A model generated the notes under the pieces. It was not told where the DNA came from, did not search any database, and saw only the letters and a list, made by a program, of their open reading frames with translations. Of a stretch of DNA of 64,000 nt, positions 1 to 8,097 are shown in pieces (position 1 is the first letter of the stretch; each line of letters begins with the position of its first letter). The stretch comes from Helcobacillus massiliensis (GTDB taxonomy: Bacteria; Actinomycetota; Actinomycetes; Actinomycetales; Dermabacteraceae). The stretch spans positions 1,148,938 through 1,212,937 of the forward strand of contig NZ_JACHWP010000001.1 of the NCBI RefSeq assembly GCF_014191425.1. Direction: 5' to 3'. The translations under genes were made by a program, and so were the position numbers.

Positions 1-1
1 C

Positions 2-331
2 GAAGCGGACCGCCACAGTGCGGAGAGCGCGCACGCCACCACCGACTTCATCACCAGGGAGATCGCCTCGCTGCGCCTCGCGGTGAACGACGTCGCCACC
101 CGCGACTACGTCCGCGGTGAGCTGCGCGACCTGCTGGAGGAGCTGACCGACGCCCAGCAGGGCGACCCGCGCGTGCCGGCCCCCGCAGCAGCGTCGGCGA
201 ACCGCACGCCGGCACCCGTCGGCCCCGACGCCGACGCGATCCGCCGCATCGTCCGCGAAGAGCTCCGCAGCGCTCTGAGCGACATGCCCCGACCCGACGC
301 CCCGAAGGAGGACGCACCCCGTGACCGCTGA
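2..331 (+). CDS. DUF1003-like protein, C-terminal part only (5' end outside the window)
   Basis: The reading frame is open from base 2 and stops with TGA at 329-331, so only the last 109 residues of a gene that begins upstream are visible. The part seen is a charged helix (TTDFITREIASLRLAVND) followed by a DYVRGELRDLLEEL stretch, a Pro/Ala-rich linker and a second amphipathic segment (RIVREELRSAL). Repeated Arg/Glu-rich helices of this kind are typical of the cytoplasmic tail of actinobacterial DUF1003 membrane proteins, which commonly sit directly before mrp. The membrane domain is not in view, so the family call rests on the tail and the neighbour. The end overlaps the start of mrp by 11 bases, which suggests translational coupling. 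A GTG at 83 exists but is internal. Confidence 0.55.
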   Translation, partial: EADRHSAESAHATTDFITREIASLRLAVNDVATRDYVRGELRDLLEELTDAQQGDPRVPAPAAASANRTPAPVGPDADAIRRIVREELRSALSDMPRPDAPKEDAPRDR

Positions 332-1439
332 GCTCGTTCAGCAGATCAGCACAGCCCTGAACTCCGTCATCGACCCGGAGATCGGCCGGCCGATCACCGA
401 ACTGGACATGGTGGAGTCGGTGACGGTGGACGAGCGCGGCGCGGCGGAGATCCGGGTGCTGATGACCATCGAGGGCTGCCCGATGCGCTCGAACATCGAA
501 CGGATGGCCGCCGAAGCGGCCGCGACGGTGCCCGGCCTCACCGAGGTGCGGGTGGAGTCCGGCACGATGAGCGAGGAGCAGCGCAAGCGCCTCGTGGATT
601 CGCTGCGCCAGGGCCGACGGGAGATCCCGTTCAATCGGCCCGATTCCCTCACCCGGGTGCTCGGCATCTCGTCCGGCAAGGGTGGGGTCGGCAAGTCCAC
701 CGTCACCGCGAACCTCGCCGCCGCTCTCGCCTCCCTCGGCCATCGGGTGGGGGTGCTGGATGCCGATATCCACGGCTTCTCCATCCCCGGCATGTTCGGC
801 GTCACCGACCAGCCGACGAAGGTGAACGACCTGCTGATGCCCCCGGAGGCGCACGGTGTGAAGGTGATGAGCATCGGCGTGTTCGTGCCGCCGGGGCAGG
901 CCGTGGTGTGGCGCGGCCCCAAGATGCACCGCGCGATCGAACAGTTCGCCTCCGACGTCTTCTGGGGCGACCTCGACTTCCTGCTGCTGGACCTGCCGCC
1001 CGGGACGGGCGATGTGGCGATTTCGGTGGCACAGCTGCTGCCGTCGGCGGAGCTGATGGTGGTGACCACCCCGAACTCGATGGCCTCGGATGTGGCGCTG
1101 CGGATCGGGTCGCTCGCCTCCTCTACGCAGCAGTCGGTGATCGGCGTGGTGGAGAACATGAGCTGGATGGACTTGCCGGACGGCACCCGCATGGAGGTGT
1201 TCGGTGCCGGCGGCGGTGAGCGCGTCGCCGATGAGCTGTCGTCCGCTCAGGGCCGACGGGTGCCGCTGCTCGGCCAGGTCCCCCTCGAACAGCCCGTGCG
1301 GGAGGGCTCCGATGCGGGCACCCCGATCGTGGTGTCCGATCCGACGTCGCCGGCGGCGCAGGAGTTCCTGCGGATCGCCTCCGCGGTGGCGAAGCCGCGG
1401 GGCCTTGCGGGCAGGAAGCTGAAGCTCACCGTCATGTGA
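321..1439 (+). CDS. mrp: Mrp/NBP35-type iron-sulfur carrier P-loop ATPase
   Basis: A 372-residue cytosolic ATPase of the Mrp/ApbC/NBP35 group, which holds and delivers Fe-S clusters. Residues about 5-80 form the MIP18/DUF59-like domain (SVIDPEIGRPI, EGCPMRSNIE). The deviant Walker A motif SGKGGVGKST lies at residues 118-127, and a Walker B-like LLLDLPPGTGD follows. In E. coli Mrp a CxxC pair after the NMS motif binds the cluster. Here the equivalent stretch is NMSWMDLPDGTRMEVFG, with no cysteine, as in other actinobacterial homologues known to me. The gene starts with GTG inside the end of the preceding frame. It converges on tatB, with 32 bases between the stop codons. Confidence 0.93.
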   Translation: MTAELVQQISTALNSVIDPEIGRPITELDMVESVTVDERGAAEIRVLMTIEGCPMRSNIERMAAEAAATVPGLTEVRVESGTMSEEQRKRLVDSLRQGRREIPFNRPDSLTRVLGISSGKGGVGKSTVTANLAAALASLGHRVGVLDADIHGFSIPGMFGVTDQPTKVNDLLMPPEAHGVKVMSIGVFVPPGQAVVWRGPKMHRAIEQFASDVFWGDLDFLLLDLPPGTGDVAISVAQLLPSAELMVVTTPNSMASDVALRIGSLASSTQQSVIGVVENMSWMDLPDGTRMEVFGAGGGERVADELSSAQGRRVPLLGQVPLEQPVREGSDAGTPIVVSDPTSPAAQEFLRIASAVAKPRGLAGRKLKLTVM

Positions 1440-1471
1440 GCCCGCGGCCTCGCCGCAGATCGGCGGGGCCC

Positions 1472-1903
1472 TCAGGTCGCTTCGGGATCGTACGGGGTGC
1501 CCTCGATGACGGGCGCCTCCGCAGCGCCGCGACTCGCGGTGGCGGCAGCGGCCCCAGCGGCCGCCCCGGAGGCGTCCACCGCGGTGGAGCCGGACAGGGT
1601 GGTGGCGCGCTTCGCGGCGTCCCCGACGGAGCGGAAGTCGTCCTCGATGCCGGTGGAGTCCCACGCTTCGCGGACGATGCGGCGCGGGTCGTACTGGCGG
1701 GGGTCGTACTTCTTCAGGTCGTCGACCGCGATGCCCATCTCGTCCTCGAGACTGGCCTTCGACTCATCCGCCCAGCGGCGCAGCTTCCTGATGCCCTGCA
1801 CGGCCTTCTGGGTGTACTCGGGGAGGCGCTGCGGCCCGATGACCACGAGGAACACCAGGATGAGAACCACCGGCTCCCAGCCGTTCAGCCCGAAGATCTG
1901 CAC
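1472..1903 (-). CDS. tatB: Sec-independent protein translocase subunit TatB
   Basis: A 143-residue protein with one N-terminal membrane segment (residues about 7-22, EPVVLILVFLVVIGPQRLPE) followed by the amphipathic helix and a long acidic, Ala-rich cytoplasmic tail. The pattern of a short membrane helix, a GPQRLP hinge and a following KAVQGIRKLRRW helix identifies a TatA/B protein. The Glu in the membrane-proximal N-terminus and the long tail favour TatB, which binds TatC and receives folded twin-arginine substrates. The start is GTG at 1903-1901. No tatA or tatC is present in the window. The C-terminal about 60 residues are low complexity (Ala/Ser/Gly). Confidence 0.9.
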   Translation of the reverse strand: MQIFGLNGWEPVVLILVFLVVIGPQRLPEYTQKAVQGIRKLRRWADESKASLEDEMGIAVDDLKKYDPRQYDPRRIVREAWDSTGIEDDFRSVGDAAKRATTLSGSTAVDASGAAAGAAAATASRGAAEAPVIEGTPYDPEAT

Positions 1904-2053
1904 GCTTGTCCCACCATTCGTCGAGAAGAGTCCTCGCCATTATGCCAGGGACATCACCGTGCTCGCTGACCAGACGGGCACGTGCGCCGGATCGTGACCC
2001 ACGGGTGCACTACCCTGGGGACATATCGATCCCGACAGGAAGGCGGTGCGCTC

Positions 2054-2704
2054 GTGGCGTCCGGAAAGATCGCATCGTGGGCCTTTGGCGAAGAGTTCAT
2101 CGACGAGGACGAACTGTTCCCCGTCCCCGGGCTGCTGGCCCGTGCCCGCGAGCGCGGCAACGAGCTGGGGGTCGCTCCCCTGCTGCGGGGCGCCGCCGCC
2201 CAGCTGCGCACCTCCGCGGCGATGGTGCGCGCCCAGTCGGTGGTGGAGATCGGCACCGGCAGCGGCGTGGGGTCGCTGTACCTGCTCTCCGGGATGACGG
2301 CCGACGGGGTCCTCACCACCATCGACTACGAGCGCGAGAACCAGCGGGCCGCCCGGGCGGCGTTCGACGAGGCGGGGATCCGCACGAACCGGGTGCGGAC
2401 CATCGCCGGCCAGGCCCTGGATGTGGTGTCGCGGCTGTCGGACCGCGCCTATGACATGGTCGTGTTCTCCGCGGACCACCCGCAGGCCGCGCAACTGTTC
2501 GCGCAGTCGGCGCGGGTGCTGCGCTCCGGTGGGGTCACGGTGGTGACCAATGTGCTGTTCCATGACCGGGTGGCGGACCCGGTGGCGCGAGATGCGACCA
2601 CGCAGGCGATCCGGTCACTGCTGCGGGCGGTGCATGACGATGACCAGTTCCTGTCCTCGCTCAGCTCCTCCGGCGACGGTGTGCTGACCGCGGTGCGCCG
2701 CTGA
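2054..2704 (+). CDS. O-methyltransferase family 3 (SAM-dependent, class I)
   Basis: A 216-residue methyltransferase like the catechol/caffeoyl-CoA O-methyltransferase group and mycobacterial Rv1220c-type proteins. The SAM-binding glycine motif VVEIGTGSGVGSLYLL is at residues about 66-81, the acidic motif II is TIDYE, and DMVVFSADHPQ matches the post-II region. The substrate is unknown. I chose the GTG at 2054 because an AGGAAGG ribosome-binding site lies at 2037-2043 and the protein then begins VASGKIASWAFGEEF, the usual start region of the family. An earlier in-frame start at 1982 would add 24 residues without similarity. TACCCT at 2011-2016 is a possible -10 box. A strong hairpin follows the stop codon. 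Confidence 0.85.
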   Translation: MASGKIASWAFGEEFIDEDELFPVPGLLARARERGNELGVAPLLRGAAAQLRTSAAMVRAQSVVEIGTGSGVGSLYLLSGMTADGVLTTIDYERENQRAARAAFDEAGIRTNRVRTIAGQALDVVSRLSDRAYDMVVFSADHPQAAQLFAQSARVLRSGGVTVVTNVLFHDRVADPVARDATTQAIRSLLRAVHDDDQFLSSLSSSGDGVLTAVRR

Positions 2705-2708
2705 ACGC

Positions 2709-2766
2709 AACGGATCCCCCTGGCGGCGAGCCCGGTGCGCGGGCTCAGCGGTCAGGGGGATCCGTT
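2709..2766. terminator. Bipartite hairpin terminator between convergent genes
   Basis: Arms AACGGATCCCCCTG (2709-2722) and CAGGGGGATCCGTT (2753-2766) are perfectly complementary, and a second stem GAGCCCG/CGGGCTC (2728-2734, 2740-2746) sits inside. There is no T tract, as is usual in high-GC actinobacteria. It lies between the end of the methyltransferase and the end of the DUF3117 gene, so it can serve both strands. Confidence 0.85.
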
Positions 2767-2800
2767 CGTGCGTCAGCGCACGGGAAGTCGAAGGTGAGGC

Positions 2801-2971
2801 TCAGGCCTTGATGACGCCGTTGAGGGCGTCGCGCAGTTCGGTGGCCTCGTCCTGGTTGATCTCCACGACGAGACGGCCGCCGCCTTCGAGCGGCATGCGC
2901 ATGACGAGGCTGCGCCCTTCTTCCGTGACTTCCATCGGACCGTCGCCGGTGCGGGGTTTCATAGCGGCCAT
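2801..2971 (-). CDS. DUF3117 family small protein
   Basis: A 56-residue protein that begins MAAMKPRTGDGPMEV and continues with RMPLEGGGRLVVE, the near-invariant core of DUF3117, a small protein found in almost all actinobacteria. Its function is not known. I chose the ATG at 2971, not the upstream ATG at 2986, because family members start with MAAMKPRTGDGP and because a G-rich ribosome-binding stretch lies just before it. The gene is small and acidic with no membrane segment. It lies 39 bases beyond the small membrane protein gene on the same strand and ends before the bipartite hairpin. Confidence 0.93.
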   Translation of the reverse strand: MAAMKPRTGDGPMEVTEEGRSLVMRMPLEGGGRLVVEINQDEATELRDALNGVIKA

Positions 2972-3010
2972 GTGGGCCCCCTTCATGCTCAGAATCTGCG
3001 GACTCGTCCA

Positions 3011-3217
3011 TTATCCGTCATCTTCCTGTGCCTGCCTGTCAGGCATCACAGTGTGATCCGAGCCGCTGTGGGGCCCCGTCGGGCCGCCCCGCACCCGCTC
3101 CACCATCGCCTGGTGGTGGGGACGGGGACGCTGCATCCCGTCGGGCAGAACACCCAGGGCGAGAGCGGCGAAGAGGACCGCGGCGAGGACGGCGCAGCCG
3201 ATGAGCACCCACACCAT
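3011..3217 (-). CDS. Small single-span membrane protein, unknown function
   Basis: A 68-residue protein with one hydrophobic segment (residues about 2-24, VWVLIGCAVLAAVLFAALAL) and a basic, Pro/His-rich tail facing the cytoplasm by the positive-inside rule. A GAGGAG ribosome-binding site precedes the ATG by 8 bases. The gene lies 11 bases downstream of the LOG-family gene on the same strand, so the two are probably co-transcribed. I recognise no family. It could be a modulator of a membrane partner, but nothing in the sequence shows this. Confidence 0.65.
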   Translation of the reverse strand: MVWVLIGCAVLAAVLFAALALGVLPDGMQRPRPHHQAMVERVRGGPTGPHSGSDHTVMPDRQAQEDDG

Positions 3218-3228
3218 GGCGGCGCTCC

Positions 3229-3993
3229 TCAGGCCTTCCGCTGGCCGTCGCGGTACTGGGCGCAGTGCTCCTGCAGCGCCGCATCCACCTCATCGACCGT
3301 GTCGCACACGTGGATGAGGTCGAGGTCGCCCGGGGAGATCGCGCCGTAGTCGCACACGGGCCCCCGGATCCAGTCGAGCAGACCCGACCAGTACTCGCTG
3401 CCCACAAGGATGAGGGGGAACTTCTGGATCTTGTGGGTCTGGATGAGGCAGAGCGCCTCGAACAGCTCATCGAAGGTGCCGAAGCCGCCGGGCATCACCA
3501 CGAAGGCGTGGGAGTACTTGATGAAGACCGTTTTGCGGGCGAAGAAGTAACGGAAGTTGACGCCGAGCTCCACGTACTGGTTCATTCCCTGCTCGTAGGG
3601 CAGTTCGATGCCGAGGCCTACGCTGACGGCGCCGGAGTCGCGAGCACCCTTGTTGCCGGCTTCCATCACGCCCGGGCCGCCGCCGGTGATGACGGCGAGG
3701 CCGCGGTCGCCGATGCGCTTCGCGATCTCGTAGGTCTTCGTGTAGTCCTCATGCTCGGACCGGATGCGGGCGGAGCCGAAGATGGAGACGGCGGGGCCGA
3801 GTTCGGCGAGGGCGCCGAAGCCCTCCACGAACTCCGATTGGATGCGCAGCACGCGCCACGGGTCGGAGTGCACCCAGCTGCCGGGTGCGGTCTCTTCGAG
3901 GAGGTTCTGGTCGGTGGTGCGGTCGGGTCGCTGGGACCCCCGCAGGACCACCGGGCCCTTGCGGTAGTCGCCGTTCTGCTTGGTCTCTGACAT
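3229..3993 (-). CDS. LOG family protein (TIGR00730; cytokinin riboside 5'-monophosphate phosphoribohydrolase type)
   Basis: A 254-residue Rossmann-fold protein with both LOG signatures, GGGPGVMEAGNKGA and PGGFGTFDELFE, that bind the nucleotide phosphate. Characterised relatives remove ribose 5'-phosphate from modified or unmodified nucleotides (AMP/CMP/GMP). The long N-terminal stretch before the core (about 60 residues, with RTTDQNLLE) is typical of the actinobacterial subgroup related to Rv1205-type proteins. It starts 23 bases after the stop of the DapE fusion. On the minus strand TAGGCT lies 7 nt before the ATG, so it may also have its own leaderless transcript. The order DapE then LOG is common in actinobacteria. 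Confidence 0.9.
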   Translation of the reverse strand: MSETKQNGDYRKGPVVLRGSQRPDRTTDQNLLEETAPGSWVHSDPWRVLRIQSEFVEGFGALAELGPAVSIFGSARIRSEHEDYTKTYEIAKRIGDRGLAVITGGGPGVMEAGNKGARDSGAVSVGLGIELPYEQGMNQYVELGVNFRYFFARKTVFIKYSHAFVVMPGGFGTFDELFEALCLIQTHKIQKFPLILVGSEYWSGLLDWIRGPVCDYGAISPGDLDLIHVCDTVDEVDAALQEHCAQYRDGQRKA

Positions 3994-4016
3994 GGCCCCC
4001 AGCCTAACGGTCCCGC

Positions 4017-7000
4017 TCAGCGGCCTGTCAGGAACGATTCGAGCGCCCGGTAGCAGGGATCCAGCTGGTCGGTGCGGATGTGCTCGTCGTCGGTGTGGCA
4101 CTGCAGCGGGTCGCCGGGCGCGAAGTTGATCGCCGGCACCCCCAGCTGGGTGAAGCGGGCGACATCGGTCCACCCCTGCTTCGCCTCCACGACGGGGTCG
4201 CCGCCGCTGGTGCGGCGCAGGGCGTCGGTGAAGGAGCGCACCATCGGGTGGGTGAGGCCGGGCAGGGCACCGGCGGCGGCATCATCCACATCGATGTCGA
4301 GGTCGAGGCCGGCGAGGACTTCGCGGACGTGCTCTTCGGCCTGCTCCGGGCTGGTGTCGGGGGCGAAGCGGTAGTTGATGGTGAGGTGGGCGGAGTCGGG
4401 GATGACGTTGGTGGCGATGCCGCCGCCGATGCCCACGGCGTTGAGCGCTTCTCGGTACTCCAGGCCGTCGATGACGGCGCGGCGGGCCTCGTAGTCGGCG
4501 AGGCGCTGCAGGGCGGGCGCGAGGTCGTGGACGGCGTTGTGGCCCACCCAGTCGCGCGCGGAGTGCGCGGCGGTGCCGGTGGCCCGGGCGATGACGCGCA
4601 GCGTGCCCTTGCATCCCGCTTCGATGCCGCCGTTGGTGGGTTCGCCGAGGATCGCGAAGTCCGCCTGCAGCCATTCGGGGCGGGTGGCGGCGATGCGGGT
4701 GAGGGAGTTGAGCTCGCTGGCGACCTCTTCGTGGTCGTAGCAGATCAGGGTGATGTCGGCCGACGGGTCCTGCAGCAGCACCGCCGCCTGCAGCATCATC
4801 GCGAGCCCGGCCTTCATGTCGGCGGCGCCGCGGCCGGCGAGCTCCTCCACGCCGTTGAGCACCCGCAGGGTCGCCGGGAGGTTGCCCGCGACGGGGACGG
4901 TGTCCAGGTGTCCGGCGAGCAGCACCCGGGTGGGTCGGCCGAGGCTGGTGCGGGCGCAGAGGGTGTCGCCGTCGCGCTCCACCGTGAGGTGGTCGCAGCG
5001 CTGCAGGACGTCCTCGACGGCGTCGGCGAGAGCGGTCTCATTGCCGGAGACGGATTCGATGTCGATCAGTTGACGAGTGAGGGAGGTGAGGTCGCCGTCG
5101 ACGGTGAGGAACCGGCCCCTCACGCCGCGGGCCGGAGGTGCTGACTCCGGGTCGGCGACGGCAGGGGCGGGCTCGGTGGGGCGCAGGTCGAGCTCTTCGC
5201 CGTCGGCCAGCGGCACGCCTTCGGGTTCGGGTCGCAGCGTCGCGAACGCGGACAGCGTCTCCTCGCGTGCGTCGATGTGCCCCTCGGCGACCAGCAGGCG
5301 CTCCACCGCCTGCTCCGCGAGACGCAGCAGGGGCGCGCCGGTGCCGGGCGCCGCCGTGATCGCGCTGCCCGGCTGCGCCGCCGTCACGGGCACGCCGAGG
5401 AAGAAGCGGTCCGCCACCGCGTCACCGGCAGCGGTGACCGGGAAGAGGCGCTCGGCCACTTCGATGGATCCGGTGGCGGGTGCATCGTCGGGCTGCGGGG
5501 TAGCCAGGCGGGCGTTGACCACATCGCCCCGGCGCACCATCGAGCGGATGAGGGGCGAGGTGTAGGCGTCAAGGTCCACGGCCGGCAGGTGCGCCATGAG
5601 CAGGCCGTCGCACAGGTGCGCGGACGTGCCGCCGGCGTGGACGAGGAACCGCCCGGAATGGACGTCCTTGCCGATGTACATGCCGGGGCCGGTGAACTCC
5701 ACCAGGCCCGCATCCACGAGGGCCAGCAGCTGCTGGCCGCGGATCACCGGCGGCCCGGACGTCCACGAGGCGAGGGCATTGCGCAGGAACCCCTGGATGT
5801 CCCGGAGGTAGGAGCCGGTGCTGAAGGCGCCGCGCTCGGCGAGCTTGTTGACCTGGTCCTTCACCGCGGTCAGGGCGCGGAACAGGGCGAGCCAGCGCCC
5901 GTCGGGCTCCCGCATGGAGCGCACGGTCGCGGCCCGCAGCACCTCCACGGTGCGGGCGTGGGCGTCCTCCGCGGAGACGGCGCGGCGGCCCAGCGGGAAC
6001 AGTTCTGCTTCGACGTCGTCGAACTCCGGCGGGGTGAAGCCGCGGGAGGCGAGTGCGTCGGTGAGCTCGCGGAAGATCAGCGGCAGGACGTCGTCCTCGT
6101 AGTCGATGCCGTGGACGCGGCCGGACAGCTCGTCGATCACCTCGTCGGTGAGGACGGTGGGGCGGTGCCGCTTCGGCAGGTTCGGGCCCGTGTCCGGCTT
6201 CGGCCGGTACACCATGCCGGTGCGCGACCCCACCACCAGCACGGGCTCCCGGCCGCCGGGGACGTAGCGCAGGCCGTGGGGGACGGTGTCGTCGGCTTCG
6301 AAGCGGCCGCCGGCGGCCTCCACGATCATGCCGAGGGCGTCGTAGAAGTTCAGGCCCATGCCCTGCACCGCGACCTTCTCCCGGCCGAGGAACTGCTTAT
6401 AGTCCACATCCAGGGGGTTCGCGGGGGCGGCGAACGCGAGGTCGTGCACGGCGGCGTAGTCCTGGAACGCGCGGGCCCGGATCCCGACCTCCGTGGGGAG
6501 GTGCCCGAGCGCGAAGATGACGGAGTCCACCGCGATGCCGATGTGGGACGCGGACGGGTCGCGCGGTTCGATCCGCAGCAGCTGCTCGTCCTCGTCACCG
6601 CGCTCGATGTCGCGGACACTCCCCTCGTACTCGCGGATCTCGATGGCGGGCAGGGCTGCGGCGTCCGCGAGCGCCTGTTCGCGGACCGCGGTGATGTAGC
6701 GCCCGTGCTGGCGGCGCGGCGCGAAGTCGTCGATCTCGAACCCGTCGGCCTCGCAGAACTGCGCGAACGTCTGCGCGGACGCGGGGATGGGGAACCGCGG
6801 CGCGGTGGACTCGTCCGGGTACATTGTGGTGTCGCAGGTGCGGGTGTTCATCAGCAGCGTCTCGGTCTGGTCGCTGCGCCATACCGACCCGCCCGAGTGG
6901 ACGTACGGGTCGATCAGGTGGACCGTGAGGCTGCCCCGGAATCCGGGCTCCTGCACCGCAGCGACCAGGCGCTCCAGCGCCACCACTCCGCGCGGTCCCG

Positions 7001-7097
7001 CACCGATGATCGCGATGCTCGTGTGCGTCCCCTCCGGGGCGCGGGGGTCGGCTGCGGGCGAAGCGGTGAGGGGTGCGGAAGTCATACGAATCATCAT
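4017..7097 (-). CDS. dapE: Fusion: FAD/NAD(P)-binding domain protein with succinyl-diaminopimelate desuccinylase (DapE)
   Basis: One uninterrupted 1026-residue frame with two unrelated halves. Residues about 25-600 begin with a dinucleotide-binding fold (IAIIGAGPRGVVALERL) and carry family features such as DPYVHSGGSVWRS and a second nucleotide region (KVAVQGMGLNFYDALG). This matches the NAD_binding_9 flavoprotein group, whose reaction is not known. After an Ala/Pro-rich linker, residues about 664-1026 form a complete M20 peptidase-fold DapE: GHLDTVP and RGAADMKAG (metal ligands), YDHEEVAS (catalytic Glu), GEPTN and a C-terminal CHTDDEH. DapE hydrolyses N-succinyl-LL-diaminopimelate to LL-diaminopimelate and succinate. 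DapE alone is about 360-375 residues. No internal stop or ribosome-binding site clearly separates the halves. Divergent dapD starts 25 bases away. Confidence 0.88.
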   Translation of the reverse strand: MMIRMTSAPLTASPAADPRAPEGTHTSIAIIGAGPRGVVALERLVAAVQEPGFRGSLTVHLIDPYVHSGGSVWRSDQTETLLMNTRTCDTTMYPDESTAPRFPIPASAQTFAQFCEADGFEIDDFAPRRQHGRYITAVREQALADAAALPAIEIREYEGSVRDIERGDEDEQLLRIEPRDPSASHIGIAVDSVIFALGHLPTEVGIRARAFQDYAAVHDLAFAAPANPLDVDYKQFLGREKVAVQGMGLNFYDALGMIVEAAGGRFEADDTVPHGLRYVPGGREPVLVVGSRTGMVYRPKPDTGPNLPKRHRPTVLTDEVIDELSGRVHGIDYEDDVLPLIFRELTDALASRGFTPPEFDDVEAELFPLGRRAVSAEDAHARTVEVLRAATVRSMREPDGRWLALFRALTAVKDQVNKLAERGAFSTGSYLRDIQGFLRNALASWTSGPPVIRGQQLLALVDAGLVEFTGPGMYIGKDVHSGRFLVHAGGTSAHLCDGLLMAHLPAVDLDAYTSPLIRSMVRRGDVVNARLATPQPDDAPATGSIEVAERLFPVTAAGDAVADRFFLGVPVTAAQPGSAITAAPGTGAPLLRLAEQAVERLLVAEGHIDAREETLSAFATLRPEPEGVPLADGEELDLRPTEPAPAVADPESAPPARGVRGRFLTVDGDLTSLTRQLIDIESVSGNETALADAVEDVLQRCDHLTVERDGDTLCARTSLGRPTRVLLAGHLDTVPVAGNLPATLRVLNGVEELAGRGAADMKAGLAMMLQAAVLLQDPSADITLICYDHEEVASELNSLTRIAATRPEWLQADFAILGEPTNGGIEAGCKGTLRVIARATGTAAHSARDWVGHNAVHDLAPALQRLADYEARRAVIDGLEYREALNAVGIGGGIATNVIPDSAHLTINYRFAPDTSPEQAEEHVREVLAGLDLDIDVDDAAAGALPGLTHPMVRSFTDALRRTSGGDPVVEAKQGWTDVARFTQLGVPAINFAPGDPLQCHTDDEHIRTDQLDPCYRALESFLTGR

Positions 7098-7110
7098 AGG
7101 AAACCGCGAT

Positions 7111-7116
7111 TACACT
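7111..7116 (+). promoter_or_regulatory. -10 box of dapD, leaderless
   Basis: TACACT (TANNNT) is followed by exactly 6 bases and then the dapD ATG at 7123. Transcription would start on or next to the A of the start codon, and no Shine-Dalgarno sequence is present. The same geometry is seen before many genes here. Confidence 0.65.
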
Positions 7117-7122
7117 CAACGC

Positions 7123-8097
7123 ATGACTTCGCGAAACAGCACCCCCAGCACCGCGACCACCGCCCACGGCATCGGACTGGCCACGATGCGCAGCGGCACC
7201 GTCCTCGACGTCTGGTTCCCCTCCCCCGTCCTCGCTGCGGAGACTCCCGCCGAGCAGGCCGACGAGATCTGTACGAGCCTTCGGGCCGCCGCCCGCACCG
7301 ACGAGGCCCGCGGCACCAGCCAGGAGGTCGTGGAGCTGACCATCGACACCGGCGCCGCCCCCGCCTCCACGGCCGACGCCTATCTGCGCCTGCACCTGCT
7401 CTCGCACCGCCTGGTGCAGCCCACCACCATCAACCTCGACGGCATCTTCCCTCTGCTGCCGAACAACGTCTGGACCGACCAGGGCCCCTGCGCCGTCGAC
7501 GGCTTCGAACTGACCCGCGCCCGGCTGCGCGCTGACGGCCGCCCACCGGTCGTGTTCGGCATCGACAAGTTCCCCCGCATGGTCGACTACGTGGTCCCCA
7601 CGGGTGTCCGCATCGCCGACGCCGACCGGGTCCGCCTCGGCGCCCACCTCGCCGACGGCACCACCGTCATGCACGAGGGCTTCGTCAACTTCAACGCCGG
7701 CACCCTCGGCACCGCCATGATCGAGGGCCGCATCTCGCAGGGCGTGGTGATCGGCAACGACTCCGACCTCGGCGGCGGCTCCTCCACCATGGGCACCCTG
7801 TCCGGCGGCGGCAGCCAGCGCGTCGCCGTTGGTGAGCGCTGCCTGATCGGTGCGGAGGCCGGCATCGGCATCGCCCTCGGCGACGACTGCACCGTGGAGG
7901 CGGGCCTGTACATCACGGCCGGCACGAAGGTGACCCTGAAGGGGGACGACGGGGCGGGCGACACCGTGGTCAAGGCCCGGGACCTGTCCGGCCGCAGCGG
8001 TCTGCTGTTCCGCCGCAACTCCGTCACCGGCGCCGTCGAAGCGGTCGCGGATCAGCGGAAGGCGCTGCAGCTCAACGCTGACCTCCACGCGAACTGA
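7123..8097 (+). CDS. dapD: 2,3,4,5-tetrahydropyridine-2,6-dicarboxylate N-succinyltransferase (DapD)
   Basis: A 324-residue enzyme of the actinobacterial DapD group. It transfers succinyl from succinyl-CoA to tetrahydrodipicolinate, the step before DapC. The C-terminal half is a left-handed beta helix seen as hexapeptide repeats (VRIADADRVRLGAHLADGTT, MIEGRISQGVVIGNDSDLGG, LIGAEAGIGIALGDDCTV). The stretch GGGSSTMGTLSGGG is characteristic of this family. I start at ATG 7123 (MTSRNST), because a leaderless promoter points to it. The longer open frame upstream runs antisense through the DapE fusion. It is divergent from dapE and its end overlaps the end of the MFS gene by 26 bases on the other strand. 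Confidence 0.93.
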   Translation: MTSRNSTPSTATTAHGIGLATMRSGTVLDVWFPSPVLAAETPAEQADEICTSLRAAARTDEARGTSQEVVELTIDTGAAPASTADAYLRLHLLSHRLVQPTTINLDGIFPLLPNNVWTDQGPCAVDGFELTRARLRADGRPPVVFGIDKFPRMVDYVVPTGVRIADADRVRLGAHLADGTTVMHEGFVNFNAGTLGTAMIEGRISQGVVIGNDSDLGGGSSTMGTLSGGGSQRVAVGERCLIGAEAGIGIALGDDCTVEAGLYITAGTKVTLKGDDGAGDTVVKARDLSGRSGLLFRRNSVTGAVEAVADQRKALQLNADLHAN

